Shown piece after piece: positions 1-8,351 of a stretch of 64,000 nucleotides of DNA. The DNA is from JASSUD01 sp031963445 (GTDB lineage: Bacteria > Pseudomonadota > Gammaproteobacteria > Burkholderiales > Burkholderiaceae). How positions within the stretch are numbered: position 1 is the first letter of the stretch; each line of letters opens with the position of its first letter. The position numbers were made by a program, and so were the translations under genes. A model generated the notes under the pieces. It saw only the letters and a list, made by a program, of their open reading frames with translations, made no database searches and was not told where the DNA came from. Location: positions 434,001 through 498,000 of the forward strand of contig JASSUH010000001.1 in NCBI GenBank assembly GCA_031963445.1, written 5' to 3'.

Positions 1-2
1 AG

Positions 3-1145
3 CCGCAGGCGCTTGAGCGCGACCAAAAAGTAGCTTTGCAACTGCATAGCCAAGGTTGTGCGCTTTTTGCTTATAAAGACCAAGTGATTTTTGAAATCGA
101 TGAAATTTTGACGCAGCAAAAAACACCTTATACGGTTTTCACGCCCTACAAAAATGTTTGGCTAAAAGCGCTGCGCGCTGAAGATTTTGCCGCTTTTGAC
201 GTAGAGGATAATTGGTCTGCTTTAGTTACACCGCCAACCACTCAGCCAACCGAGATTCCCTCACTAGAAACGCTTGGTTTTAGCGCAGCAGCTGAACGAC
301 GTATTGCGTTACCTGCAGGCACTGAAGGAGCAGCTCAATTACTTGATGATTTTTTACCGCGCTTACCTCGTTATCATGAAAAGCGTGACTATCCGGCGCG
401 CAAAGGGCCTAGTTATCTATCCGTTCATTTACGTTTTGGCACGATCTCTATTCGTACCCTGGCACGGCTTGCGCATGCTGAAATGACTCGTGGCGTACAA
501 GGAGCGACGGTATGGCTGAGCGAACTAATTTGGCGCGATTTTTATTTTATGATTTTGTTTCATCATCCTTACGTCGCCGAACAGACATTCCACGCAGAAT
601 TCGATGCTATCGAATGGCGCTCTGGCGCCCAGGCTGACGAATATTTTTCCGCTTGGTGTGAAGGGCGTACGGGTTACCCGTTGGTTGATGCGGGCATGCG
701 CCAGCTAAATCAAACCGGTTATATGCACAATCGACTACGTATGTTAACCGCCAGCTTTCTCACCAAAGATTTAGGTATCGACTGGCGCTGGGGTGAACGA
801 TATTTTGCCAAACAATTGAACGATTTTGATTTAGCGGCTAATAACGGGAGCTGGCAATGGTCAGCATCAACAGGTTGTGATGCACAGCCTTACTTCCGCA
901 TTTTTAATCCAGTGACTCAATCGACCAAATTTGACCCCCAAGGCAATTTCATCCGTCGTTACGTTCCTGAGTTAAAAGATTTGCCCAACCAAGCAATACA
1001 TGCACCTTGGCTGGCAAGTGTTGAGACGCTGGCGCAAGCGAATGTGCAATTAGGCAAAACCTACGCACATCCTCTCGTTGCCCATAATGAGGCGCGTAAA
1101 GAGGCATTAGCGCGTTATGCGAAGCATGCTCAATGCAAAACATAA
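3..1145 (+). CDS. phrB: Deoxyribodipyrimidine photolyase, N-terminus outside window
   Basis: Light-dependent repair of cyclobutane pyrimidine dimers using FAD and an antenna cofactor. The frame is open to the left edge (first readable residues PQALERDQKV), so the gene starts before the window. About 381 residues are visible of the 470-500 usual in the family, so most of the antenna-binding Rossmann domain is missing only because of the window boundary. The FAD-binding helical domain is complete: RDFYFMILFHHP, DAGMRQLNQTGYMHNR, NNGSWQWSASTGCDAQPYF and RIFNPVTQSTKFDP are classic class I CPD photolyase motifs, including the Asn/Trp segment that touches FAD and the lesion. An R1 repeat begins 12 bases after the stop. 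Confidence 0.95.
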   Translation, partial: PQALERDQKVALQLHSQGCALFAYKDQVIFEIDEILTQQKTPYTVFTPYKNVWLKALRAEDFAAFDVEDNWSALVTPPTTQPTEIPSLETLGFSAAAERRIALPAGTEGAAQLLDDFLPRLPRYHEKRDYPARKGPSYLSVHLRFGTISIRTLARLAHAEMTRGVQGATVWLSELIWRDFYFMILFHHPYVAEQTFHAEFDAIEWRSGAQADEYFSAWCEGRTGYPLVDAGMRQLNQTGYMHNRLRMLTASFLTKDLGIDWRWGERYFAKQLNDFDLAANNGSWQWSASTGCDAQPYFRIFNPVTQSTKFDPQGNFIRRYVPELKDLPNQAIHAPWLASVETLAQANVQLGKTYAHPLVAHNEARKEALARYAKHAQCKT

Positions 1146-1157
1146 CCAAATTGCTTA

Positions 1158-1259
1158 GAGCCTGTTCATAATCTTTCAAAAGTGGGTTTTGTGTTGGGGT
1201 GAGAAGGAACCCCAACATGACGGCCTTAAGGAGGATTTCTGGAGGTCCTGAACAGGCTC
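1158..1259. repeat. R1 MITE copy (102 bp) flanked by TTA
   Basis: Left end GAGCCTGTTCATAATC and right end TGAACAGGCTC are inverted repeats, and TTA lies on both sides (1155-1157, 1260-1262), as for a 3-bp target duplication. The core holds the GTTGGGGT...ACCCCAAC palindrome found in every R1 copy of the window. Too short to encode anything. Confidence 0.85.
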
Positions 1260-1477
1260 TTACAAACTAAGGAAGATCTACGTAACTCACCAGCAAGAGA
1301 ACATGACTCCACCTATTGGTCTGCATCACAAATAATTTGCCTGTTTATGCGTGAATTTCTCCAATGCCAGCGGAAGGCTCAGTCTGAAAAAATATCAAAT
1401 GCCCTATAATTCAGCATTATTTTGGTCTCAAGAGAAAATCACGCTAAACACGCCTCTCCAAGAAAATTTCTGAAGCG

Positions 1478-1576
1478 ATGGCGTTGATTCCTTTTTCTGA
1501 AACATTTGCAGAGCTAGATAATCGTATACGTCTCGCCGCCCAAACTTCGCTTGGCGAGCCAGTATCAATTATCTAA
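1478..1576 (+). other. 32-codon open frame of unknown status before the antitoxin fragment
   Basis: An ATG at 1478 opens 32 codons (MALIPFSETFAELDNRIR...) ending at 1574-1576, about 25 bases before the antitoxin start. It has a reasonable amino-acid composition but I do not recognise it. It could be the decayed 5' part of the antitoxin locus shifted to another frame, or chance. The remaining sequence between 1263 and 1477 shows nothing I can name. Confidence 0.25.
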
Positions 1577-1602
1577 CTAGCGAGTCTGAGGAGTACCGAG
1601 CA

Positions 1603-1866
1603 TTGTTCCGTAGCCTCATTTCAAAAATCATCTTTAAACACCGCTCTAAACTTGCCTCAAACGAGTCAGCAAAAGCAGCGCGATTGGCGCACGTTTTTGC
1701 AATAGCGAAGTATGTATGGGGTTCAGAAGAAAAAGCTCGAGCATTTCTTAACACTCCACATGCTCTACTAGAAGATCAAACTCCACTGACTGTTGCGATG
1801 ACTAAGTTGGGCGCGAAGCGTGTTGAAGATGTGTTGTGGAAATTATTTTACGGGATACCGGCATAA
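1603..1866 (+). CDS. Xre/MbcA/ParS-type antitoxin, toxin-binding domain only (DUF2384)
   Basis: The 87-residue product ends in WGSEEKARAFLNTPH...LLEDQTPL...GAKRVEDVLWKLFYGIPA, the hallmark of the C-terminal toxin-binding domain of MbcA/ParS antitoxins, which normally neutralise RES-domain NAD-degrading toxins. Full-length relatives are about 130-150 residues with an N-terminal helix-turn-helix; that part is absent. The TTG start is preceded by GAGGAG at a suitable distance, so a short product may still be made. No RES toxin follows: the sequence after the stop is repeat material. It is probably the leftover of a dismantled toxin-antitoxin pair. Confidence 0.6.
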   Translation: MFRSLISKIIFKHRSKLASNESAKAARLAHVFAIAKYVWGSEEKARAFLNTPHALLEDQTPLTVAMTKLGAKRVEDVLWKLFYGIPA

Positions 1867-1869
1867 TAC

Positions 1870-1979
1870 GAATCTGTTTAGGCTATTCCTGGCGATCACA
1901 GTAACGTTATACCTCACGGCACCTGCTACTTTACTGTCTGGCCACAGCAGACCCCGCCAGGAAAGCTCCAAATAGACTC
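1870..1979. repeat. R5 repeat, inverted ends GAATCTGTTTAGGC / GACTC side
   Basis: The segment starts GAATCTGTTTAGGCTATTCC TGGCG and ends CGCCAGGAAAGCTCCAAATAGACTC, imperfect inverted repeats of about 25 bases. The same ends (AACCTGTTTAGG...CCTAAACAGGTT) recur at 17380-17438, near 7275, 28617-28712 and 35030-35060. It starts four bases after the antitoxin stop codon. Confidence 0.55.
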
Positions 1980-1982
1980 TAA

Positions 1983-2157
1983 GAGTCTGTTCACGATCTC
2001 TAAGCAGAAAGATATTAGAGGTGTTTGGTAGGTCATGTTGGGGTTCCTTCGTCACCCCAACCTATAATTTTTGGGCATTTTCATAGGTTGGGGTTCCGCA
2101 TTTAATTAAATGCGGAACCCCAACACAACCCACTTTTGAAAGGTTATGAACAGGCTC
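1983..2157. repeat. R1 MITE, long form (175 bp)
   Basis: Left end GAGTCTGTTCACGATCTC, right end TTATGAACAGGCTC, flanked by TAA (1980-1982) and TTA (2158-2160). The long form carries a nested palindrome: GTTGGGGTTCC, TTCGTCACCCCAACCTA, its mirror, and an inner AT palindrome with TTTAATTAAA. It separates the antitoxin fragment from the oxidase gene. Confidence 0.85.
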
Positions 2158-2233
2158 TTAGAGCACAGTATTAATGCCTCCTCTTGTTAGAGGCAATGAA
2201 CGACGCTTAGCAATCCAGTACAATTTGGCTCAT

Positions 2234-5200
2234 ATGAACGCACCTGTTATTTTTGAGCCGCAGTCGAACAGCTGCACGCTCCCCTCTGAAACGCCGCGCT
2301 TGCGCGAGATTCCTTATAACTACACCTCTTTTTCTGATCGAGAAATTGTCATTCGACTGCTAGGTGAGGAAGCCTGGCACACGCTCGTTGAATTGCGTGC
2401 CGAACGCGGTACAGGTCGCTCAGCACGCATGCTGTACGAGGTGTTAGGTGACATTTGGGTGGTGCGCCGCAATCCGTATGTGCAAGACGATTTATTGGAT
2501 AACCGCAAACGGCGCGCACTTTTAATTTCAGCGTTAAATCATCGGTTGGCAGAAATTGACAAACGACGCGACGCTGATCTGCTAACCCCTGCAACAGCAC
2601 AAGACCAAGCCAAACAACAAGCGCGCGCCAAGCGCGTAGCCTCATTACTAGCCACCGCACGACGCGCTGTCGATCAATTCAGTGCTGAGTTTGAACATTT
2701 CAACAAACTCCGCCGCCGCGCACGCAAAGTACTCAGCCACTATACCCGCCAAGACAACATCAAATTCGATGCGCTATCGCGTGTCTCTCACGTTACCGAT
2801 GCAACCGATTGGCGCGTTGAGTATCCATTCGTAGTCCTCACACCCGATAGCGAAGCCGAAATGGCTGGCTTAATCCAAGGTTGTTTTAAGCTGGGACTCA
2901 CCGTTATTCCGCGTGGTGGCGGTACCGGATATACCGGTGGTGCCGTGCCGCTCACTCCTCTTTCAGCGGTCATCAATACCGAGAAATTAGAGCAACTCGG
3001 TGCAGTCGAGTTAACGCCATTGCCAGGTGTTGCACACCCAGTGGCAACCATTTTCTCTGGTGCAGGCGTTGTTACAAGGCGTGTTAGTGATGCAGCTACA
3101 CAAGCTGGCTATATCTTTGCGGTTGACCCAACCTCAATAGATGCCTCGTGTATCGGCGGCAATATCGCTATGAATGCGGGAGGTAAGAAAGCTGTTCTAT
3201 GGGGCACCGCGCTGGATAATTTAGCCTGGTGGCGCATGGTCGACCCAGAAGGCAACTGGCTTGAAGTGACACGCCTAAATCATAGCCTTGGCAAAATTCA
3301 TGAAGTACCGCTCGCCACTTTTGAGTTGAAATGGTTTGATGGACAACATGCGCCAGGCCACAAACTGTTACGCACAGAAGTATTAGAAATTGAAGGAAAA
3401 CGCTTCCGTAAAGCTGGGCTGGGTAAAGATGTTACCGATAAGTTCCTAGCAGGCTTACCAGGCGTACAAAAAGAAGGGTGCGATGGGCTGATTACTAGCG
3501 CGCGCTGGATACTGCACAAAATGCCAACGCACATCCGCACGGTTTGCCTGGAGTTTTTTGGCCCAGCACGCGATGCTATTCCAAGCATTGTTGAGATCAA
3601 AGATTATTTATTCAGCCTAGCCAAAGTAAATACCACGGATGGCGACGCGACACCTTCGGTACAACTAGCTGGCCTTGAGCATCTGGATGAGCGTTATCTA
3701 CGCGCCGTAGGCTATGCGACCAAATCAAAACAGCCGGGCACTGAAGCTGCGCTACCCAAAATGGTGCTCATTGGCGACATTGTCGGCAATGACGCCAATG
3801 CTGTCGCTGCTGCTACTTCTGAAGTAGTACGCATCGCCAACAGTAAGCAAGGAGAAGGTTTTATTGCGGTTAGCGCTGAAGCGCGTAAACGCTTTTGGCT
3901 TGATCGAACCCGTACCGCGGCCATTGCTAAGCATACCAATGCCTTTAAGATTAATGAGGATGTCGTCATCCCATTAGACCAAATGGGCGAGTATACAGAC
4001 GGGATCGAACGCCTCAATATTGAGCTATCGCTAAAAAACAAACTGCAATTGATCGATGCGTTAGAAGCATTTTTCAAAGAGGGTAAGCTGCCGCTTGGCA
4101 AAACCGATGATGTTCTCGAGATTCCATGTGCTGAGCTGCTTGAAGATCGGGTTAACCGTGCGCTTGCGCTGCTTGCTACGGTACGCAAACGCTGGAGTTA
4201 TTGGCGTGATCATTTAGATACTGCGCTGCCAAGCGCCCACGAAGCGCTAGCAGCAATGGATGATCAAAGCTATGCAACACGCTTAGCGCAATACGCGAGT
4301 GCTCGAGCACAAGCAACGATATTTGATGTGCTGCAAGAACATACCATTCGGGTTTCGTGGAAACAGGAAGTACGAGCGGTACTGCAACAGATCTTCAATG
4401 GTGGAGTTTTCCAGCCCATTCTTGAAGAAGTGCAGAAAATCCATCGCCGCGTTTTGCACTCGCGCGTTTTTATTGCGCTGCATATGCATGCTGGTGATGG
4501 CAATGTGCATACGAATATCCCCGTGAATTCGGATAACTACGAAATGCTGCAAGACGCGCATCAAGCCGTGGTCAAGATTATGCAGTTGGCGCGCAGATTG
4601 AATGGGGTCATTTCAGGTGAGCACGGCATTGGTATCACCAAGTTGGAATTTCTAACTGAAGCGGAGATGGCTGACTTTCGTGCCTACAAACAACGGATTG
4701 ACCCGCACGGGCGTTTTAACTACGGCAAGTTACTCAATCTGCCAGAGTTGAACGCTGATCTGCGCAATGCTTATACCCCTAGCTTTGCGTTGATGGATTA
4801 CGAGTCGCTGATTATGCAGCGCTCTGATATCGACGAGATAGCGCACAGCATTAAAGACTGCTTGCGCTGCGGTAAATGTAAACCAGTCTGTGCCACACAT
4901 GTACCGCGAGCGAACCTGCTGTATAGCCCACGCAATAAGATCTTGGCGACTTCGCTACTGATTGAAGCTTTTCTTTATGAAGAGCAAACCCGGCGCGGTA
5001 TTTCGGTTAAGCATTGGGAAGCGTTTAACGACGTCGCAGATCATTGCACGCTCTGCCATAAATGCCTAACACCTTGCCCGGTCAATATCGACTTTGGCGA
5101 TGTGTCGATGAATATGCGCAATTTGCTGCGCAAGATGGGCAAAAAGAAATTTAACTTAGGCTCAGCAGCTGGCATGTTTTTCTTAAATGCGACCGATGCG

Positions 5201-6298
5201 CGCACTATCCGAATGGCACGCCAGGTGTTGATAGAGTGGGGCTACAAGGCTCAGCGACTTGGTAATCAACTCTTCAAAAAATTAGCACGTAAACAAACTG
5301 CACGTCCACCAGCCACCGTTGGTAAAGCGCCTATTGCTGAGCAGGTGATTCACTTTGTGAATAAAAAAATGCCTGGCAATTTGCCTAAAAAAACAGCGCG
5401 TGCGCTTTTGAATATTGAAGACAACAAAACCGTACCGATTATCCGCAACCCCAACACCACGACGATTGACTCAGAAGCCGTGTTTTATTTTCCGGGTTGT
5501 GGCTCTGAGCGACTTTTCTCGCAAGTGGGGTTAGCGACCCAGGCGATGCTATGGCATGCCGGTGTGCAAACTGTTTTACCGCCGGGTTATCTGTGTTGTG
5601 GCTATCCACAACGAGGAGCCGGGCAAGCTGATAAAGCGGAGAAAATCGTCACCGATAATCGGGTGCTGTTTCATCGGGTCGCCAATACGTTGAATTATTT
5701 GGATATCAAAACCGTCATCGTCTCGTGCGGCACTTGCTACGATCAAATTGCTGGTTACGAATTTGACAAAATCTTCCCGGGCTGCCGGTTAATCGATATC
5801 CACGAGTTTTTATTGGAGAAAGGCCTCACGTTGAGCGATCAAAATGGGCAGCCTATCGAGGGTATGCGCTATATGTACCACGACCCATGCCATAGCCCCA
5901 TTAAAACGATGGAGCCTATCGCGCTGGTCAATCAACTAATGGATACGGCGAAAACTGGTCAAACCATCGAGAAAAATGACCGATGTTGCGGAGAGTCCGG
6001 GACCTTAGCCGTCACGCGTCCAGATATCTCAACCCAAATACGCTTTCGCAAAGAGGAAGAAATTAAAAAGGGCGTAGCTCGTTTAGACGCCCAGCCAAAC
6101 GCTGACACCGCTAGCCCAGTCAAAATTTTGACTAGCTGCCCGTCCTGTTTACAAGGTCTATCGCGCTATGGCGAAGATGCAAACGTAGAAGCTGACTACA
6201 TTGTGGTTGAAATTGCACGTCATAAACTTGGCAAAAATTGGCTGGTCGATTATGTGAACCAAGCGAATGCGGGTGGAATTGAACGGGTGCTGGTGTAA
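2234..6298 (+). CDS. DUF3683-containing FAD-linked oxidase fused to Fe-S/CCG reductase module
   Basis: A very large flavoprotein (1354 residues from this start) combining a D-lactate/glycolate-oxidase-type FAD half with a GlpC-like iron-sulfur half, so probably a membrane-associated 2-hydroxyacid dehydrogenase feeding quinones; the substrate is unknown. In order: N-terminal DUF3683 region; FAD_binding_4 motif GGGTGYTGGAVPLTPL and DPTSIDASCIGGNIAMNAGG; oxidase C-terminal motif GEHGIGITKLEFL; two 4Fe-4S motifs (CLRCGKCKPVC, CTLCHKCLTPCP); two CCG domains (PGCGSERLFSQ...CCGYPQ and HDPCHS...CCGESG). I prefer ATG 2234 (MNAPVIFEPQ, as in Burkholderia homologues) to the upstream ATG 2174. TTAGCA and TACAAT just upstream of 2234 could be part of a promoter. 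HIT gene follows after 2 bases, so they are co-transcribed. Confidence 0.9.
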   Translation: MNAPVIFEPQSNSCTLPSETPRLREIPYNYTSFSDREIVIRLLGEEAWHTLVELRAERGTGRSARMLYEVLGDIWVVRRNPYVQDDLLDNRKRRALLISALNHRLAEIDKRRDADLLTPATAQDQAKQQARAKRVASLLATARRAVDQFSAEFEHFNKLRRRARKVLSHYTRQDNIKFDALSRVSHVTDATDWRVEYPFVVLTPDSEAEMAGLIQGCFKLGLTVIPRGGGTGYTGGAVPLTPLSAVINTEKLEQLGAVELTPLPGVAHPVATIFSGAGVVTRRVSDAATQAGYIFAVDPTSIDASCIGGNIAMNAGGKKAVLWGTALDNLAWWRMVDPEGNWLEVTRLNHSLGKIHEVPLATFELKWFDGQHAPGHKLLRTEVLEIEGKRFRKAGLGKDVTDKFLAGLPGVQKEGCDGLITSARWILHKMPTHIRTVCLEFFGPARDAIPSIVEIKDYLFSLAKVNTTDGDATPSVQLAGLEHLDERYLRAVGYATKSKQPGTEAALPKMVLIGDIVGNDANAVAAATSEVVRIANSKQGEGFIAVSAEARKRFWLDRTRTAAIAKHTNAFKINEDVVIPLDQMGEYTDGIERLNIELSLKNKLQLIDALEAFFKEGKLPLGKTDDVLEIPCAELLEDRVNRALALLATVRKRWSYWRDHLDTALPSAHEALAAMDDQSYATRLAQYASARAQATIFDVLQEHTIRVSWKQEVRAVLQQIFNGGVFQPILEEVQKIHRRVLHSRVFIALHMHAGDGNVHTNIPVNSDNYEMLQDAHQAVVKIMQLARRLNGVISGEHGIGITKLEFLTEAEMADFRAYKQRIDPHGRFNYGKLLNLPELNADLRNAYTPSFALMDYESLIMQRSDIDEIAHSIKDCLRCGKCKPVCATHVPRANLLYSPRNKILATSLLIEAFLYEEQTRRGISVKHWEAFNDVADHCTLCHKCLTPCPVNIDFGDVSMNMRNLLRKMGKKKFNLGSAAGMFFLNATDARTIRMARQVLIEWGYKAQRLGNQLFKKLARKQTARPPATVGKAPIAEQVIHFVNKKMPGNLPKKTARALLNIEDNKTVPIIRNPNTTTIDSEAVFYFPGCGSERLFSQVGLATQAMLWHAGVQTVLPPGYLCCGYPQRGAGQADKAEKIVTDNRVLFHRVANTLNYLDIKTVIVSCGTCYDQIAGYEFDKIFPGCRLIDIHEFLLEKGLTLSDQNGQPIEGMRYMYHDPCHSPIKTMEPIALVNQLMDTAKTGQTIEKNDRCCGESGTLAVTRPDISTQIRFRKEEEIKKGVARLDAQPNADTASPVKILTSCPSCLQGLSRYGEDANVEADYIVVEIARHKLGKNWLVDYVNQANAGGIERVLV

Positions 6299-6300
6299 TC

Positions 6301-6729
6301 ATGAATTGCGTATTTTGCAACAGTGACGGCGGCGAACTGTTATGGCGTGATGAAGTATTGCGTATCGTAAGGGTGATGGATGAGCCCGACTATCCGGGTT
6401 TTTGCCGTGTAATCTGGCATGACCATGTGAGCGAGTTCTCTGCGCTTACCGCCGCACAGCGCACCCATTTAATGACTGTTGTGGCAGCACTCGAGCGCGT
6501 ATTGCATGAGCTTATGCAGCCCACCAAAATCAATTTAGCAAGCCTTGGGAATCAAGTACCTCATTTACATTGGCATGTGATTCCACGCTACCAAGATGAT
6601 GCGCATTTCCCAGCGCCGATATGGGCTTCTCGCGCACGAACGGTCGATCCAGCCCTTTTAAGCATGCGCCATAAAAAAGCCGAGATGCTGAGCGCAGCTA
6701 TTTTGGCTGAGCTACAGCACACCTTGTAA
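6301..6729 (+). CDS. HIT (histidine triad) family protein
   Basis: Small 142-residue nucleotide hydrolase/transferase of the HIT superfamily. The family signature HLHWHVIPR (His-x-His-x-His) sits at about residues 85-93 and supplies the catalytic histidine; CVFC near the N-terminus may bind zinc. Members split phosphoramidate or dinucleotide bonds of adenylated compounds; the precise substrate cannot be read from sequence. It starts 2 bases after the oxidase stop and so belongs to the same transcript. The stop codon TAA at 6727 is also the left flank of an R1 repeat. Confidence 0.85.
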   Translation: MNCVFCNSDGGELLWRDEVLRIVRVMDEPDYPGFCRVIWHDHVSEFSALTAAQRTHLMTVVAALERVLHELMQPTKINLASLGNQVPHLHWHVIPRYQDDAHFPAPIWASRARTVDPALLSMRHKKAEMLSAAILAELQHTL

Positions 6730-6812
6730 CCCGTTCAAAATCTGTGAAAAGATGGGATTAAAGTTGATGGGTGTGCATGTTGGGATTCGTCTTTATGACT
6801 TTTAACAGGCTC
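6730..6812. repeat. R1 MITE, short and degenerate
   Basis: Begins CCCGTTCAAAATCTGTG (left end eroded from GAGCCTGTTCA) and ends TTAACAGGCTC, followed by TTA at 6813. The left flank is the TAA stop codon of the HIT gene. The core GTTGGGATTCG is diverged. Confidence 0.65.
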
Positions 6813-6825
6813 TTAAGAAAAACTA

Positions 6826-7224
6826 ATGGCAGGACTTAACGCCAACACCCCCATTCCAACTGGCATGGTGGTACATAAACAATCGTGTGCACTCGAACTG
6901 CAATATGACGATGGCAAATCATTCCTCTTACCCTTTGAGTACCTGCGGGTATATTCACCTTCAGCCGAAGTAAGAGGCCATCATCGCCAACACGCTACCT
7001 TGCAGGCGGGGAAGCGTAACGTAACGATTAAATCCATTGCCGCTGTGGGTAACTATGCCATTGCGCCGACTTTCTCAGATGGCCACGCATCAGGTATTTA
7101 TTCGTGGGATTATTTATATGAGTTAGCGATAAGCTATGATGCGCGATGGCAGAAGTATTTAGACGAATTGGCAGCTGCTTCGCTCAGTCGAGAGGTTGCC
7201 TCTCCTCCATCTAAAAGCACTTAG
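6826..7224 (+). CDS. DUF971 domain protein
   Basis: 132 residues with the DUF971 (gamma-butyrobetaine hydroxylase-like N-terminal) fold: LELQYDDGKSFLLPFEYLRVYSPSAEV and YAIAPTFSDGHASGIYSWDYL are characteristic. In beta-proteobacteria this gene commonly sits directly before ubiE, as here. DUF971 proteins have been proposed to help Fe-S or iron insertion, but the function is not settled. The stop codon TAG at 7222-7224 is made of the TA of a TTA plus the first G of a decayed R1/R5-like end (GAACCT). Confidence 0.85.
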   Translation: MAGLNANTPIPTGMVVHKQSCALELQYDDGKSFLLPFEYLRVYSPSAEVRGHHRQHATLQAGKRNVTIKSIAAVGNYAIAPTFSDGHASGIYSWDYLYELAISYDARWQKYLDELAAASLSREVASPPSKST

Positions 7225-7367
7225 AACCTCATATCTTATTAAAAGTGATGGTTCGCTCCCATTACGTAAGGATTTGTTTAGAACCTGTTTAAGGTCTTCC
7301 TGATCCATGATTCAGCGATTTTTGCGAGCTCTGTCATAAGCAGTTGAGATAAGCTAGGACAACCTTT

Positions 7368-8099
7368 ATGAACCAAACTCACTTCGGCTTTCAGCAAGTT
7401 GATGAAGATGAAAAAGCTAAGAAAGTAGCTGACGTCTTCAACTCGGTCGCAACCAAATACGACGTAATGAACGACGTTATGTCAGCCGGCCTGCATCGAC
7501 TGTGGAAAGCCTTTACGGTAGCGCAAGCTGGTGTGCGCCCAGGCTTTAAAGTATTAGATATAGCTGGCGGCACGGGTGACCTGACACAGGCATTTGCGAA
7601 GCAAGTAGGTGAGCGCGGTGAAGTTTGGCTGACTGACATTAATGAAGAAATGCTGCGTGTCGGGCGCGATCGTTTATTGAATCAAGGACTGATCGTCCCC
7701 ACATTACTGTGTGACGCGGAAAAGATCGCTTTTCCTAAGCATTACTTTGATGTGGCAACCGTGGCTTTTGGGTTGCGCAATATGACTCATAAGCAGGCGG
7801 CGCTAACGGAAATGCAGCGCGTGCTCAAACCCGGTGGCAAATTGCTTGTACTTGAGTTCTCAAAGGTTTGGCAGCCTTTAGCCAAAGCTTATGATTTTTA
7901 CTCCTTTAAGATACTGCCTTGGCTGGGGAGCAAAATTGCTGGCGATGCAGAGAGTTATCGCTATTTAGCTGAATCGATTCGTATGCATCCAGACCAGCAC
8001 ACATTAAAAGCGATGATGGAGCAAGCGGGGTTCAATAAAGTGGAGTACTACAATTTGTCAGCTGGCATAGTGGCACTGCATGTCGCCACAAAATATTAG
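7368..8099 (+). CDS. ubiE: Demethylmenaquinone/ubiquinone C-methyltransferase
   Basis: S-adenosylmethionine-dependent C-methylation in ubiquinone (and menaquinone) biosynthesis. 243 residues, normal length. Class I methyltransferase motifs: VLDIAGGTGDL (SAM glycine loop), DINEEMLRVGRDR, PKHYFDVATVAFGLRN and LLVLEFSKVW, followed by the UbiE signature YRYLAESIRMHPDQ. The stop codon overlaps an R1 repeat: TTA at 8096-8098 and the element's first G make the TAG, so the insertion rebuilt the gene end. In Burkholderia, ubiE is followed by a Tim44-like gene, ubiJ and ubiB; here only the Tim44-like gene remains. Confidence 0.95.
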   Translation: MNQTHFGFQQVDEDEKAKKVADVFNSVATKYDVMNDVMSAGLHRLWKAFTVAQAGVRPGFKVLDIAGGTGDLTQAFAKQVGERGEVWLTDINEEMLRVGRDRLLNQGLIVPTLLCDAEKIAFPKHYFDVATVAFGLRNMTHKQAALTEMQRVLKPGGKLLVLEFSKVWQPLAKAYDFYSFKILPWLGSKIAGDAESYRYLAESIRMHPDQHTLKAMMEQAGFNKVEYYNLSAGIVALHVATKY

Positions 8100-8222
8100 A
8101 GCTTGTTCACCATCTCTAAACAGAAGATATTAAAGGTGATGGTTATGCATGTTGGGGTTCCGTATTTAATTAAACCCTTCACCCCAACATGGCTACCACC
8201 AGCCTTTATTTGGAATCTTTCG
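8099..8222. repeat. R1 repeat, right end eroded
   Basis: Starts GAGCTTGTTCACCATCTC directly at the ubiE stop, has the GTTGGGGTTCCG/TTTAATTAAA/CACCCCAAC core, and fades out near ATCTTTCGTAAC without a clean right end. The rest of the gap to 8351 shows no gene. Confidence 0.6.
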
Positions 8223-8351
8223 TAACCGATAGCAACGAATGCCTTTGCTACCCGTACTAAATACGGCAAAAAAGCTGTAGGTGATTATCCTGCAGCTATT
8301 GAGTTTCCCAAGAGATCTACTGAAGTTTTATTTTTTTAAGAGGCATTATCA

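Noticed and set aside
2174..2233. Upstream ATG for the DUF3683 oxidase
   Set aside because: No ribosome site, and the sequence abuts an R1 element; ATG 2234 fits the family.
2349..2660. Long minus-strand frames inside the oxidase, metH, parA and argS genes
   Set aside because: Antisense shadows of strongly conserved plus-strand genes; no ribosome sites or family matches.
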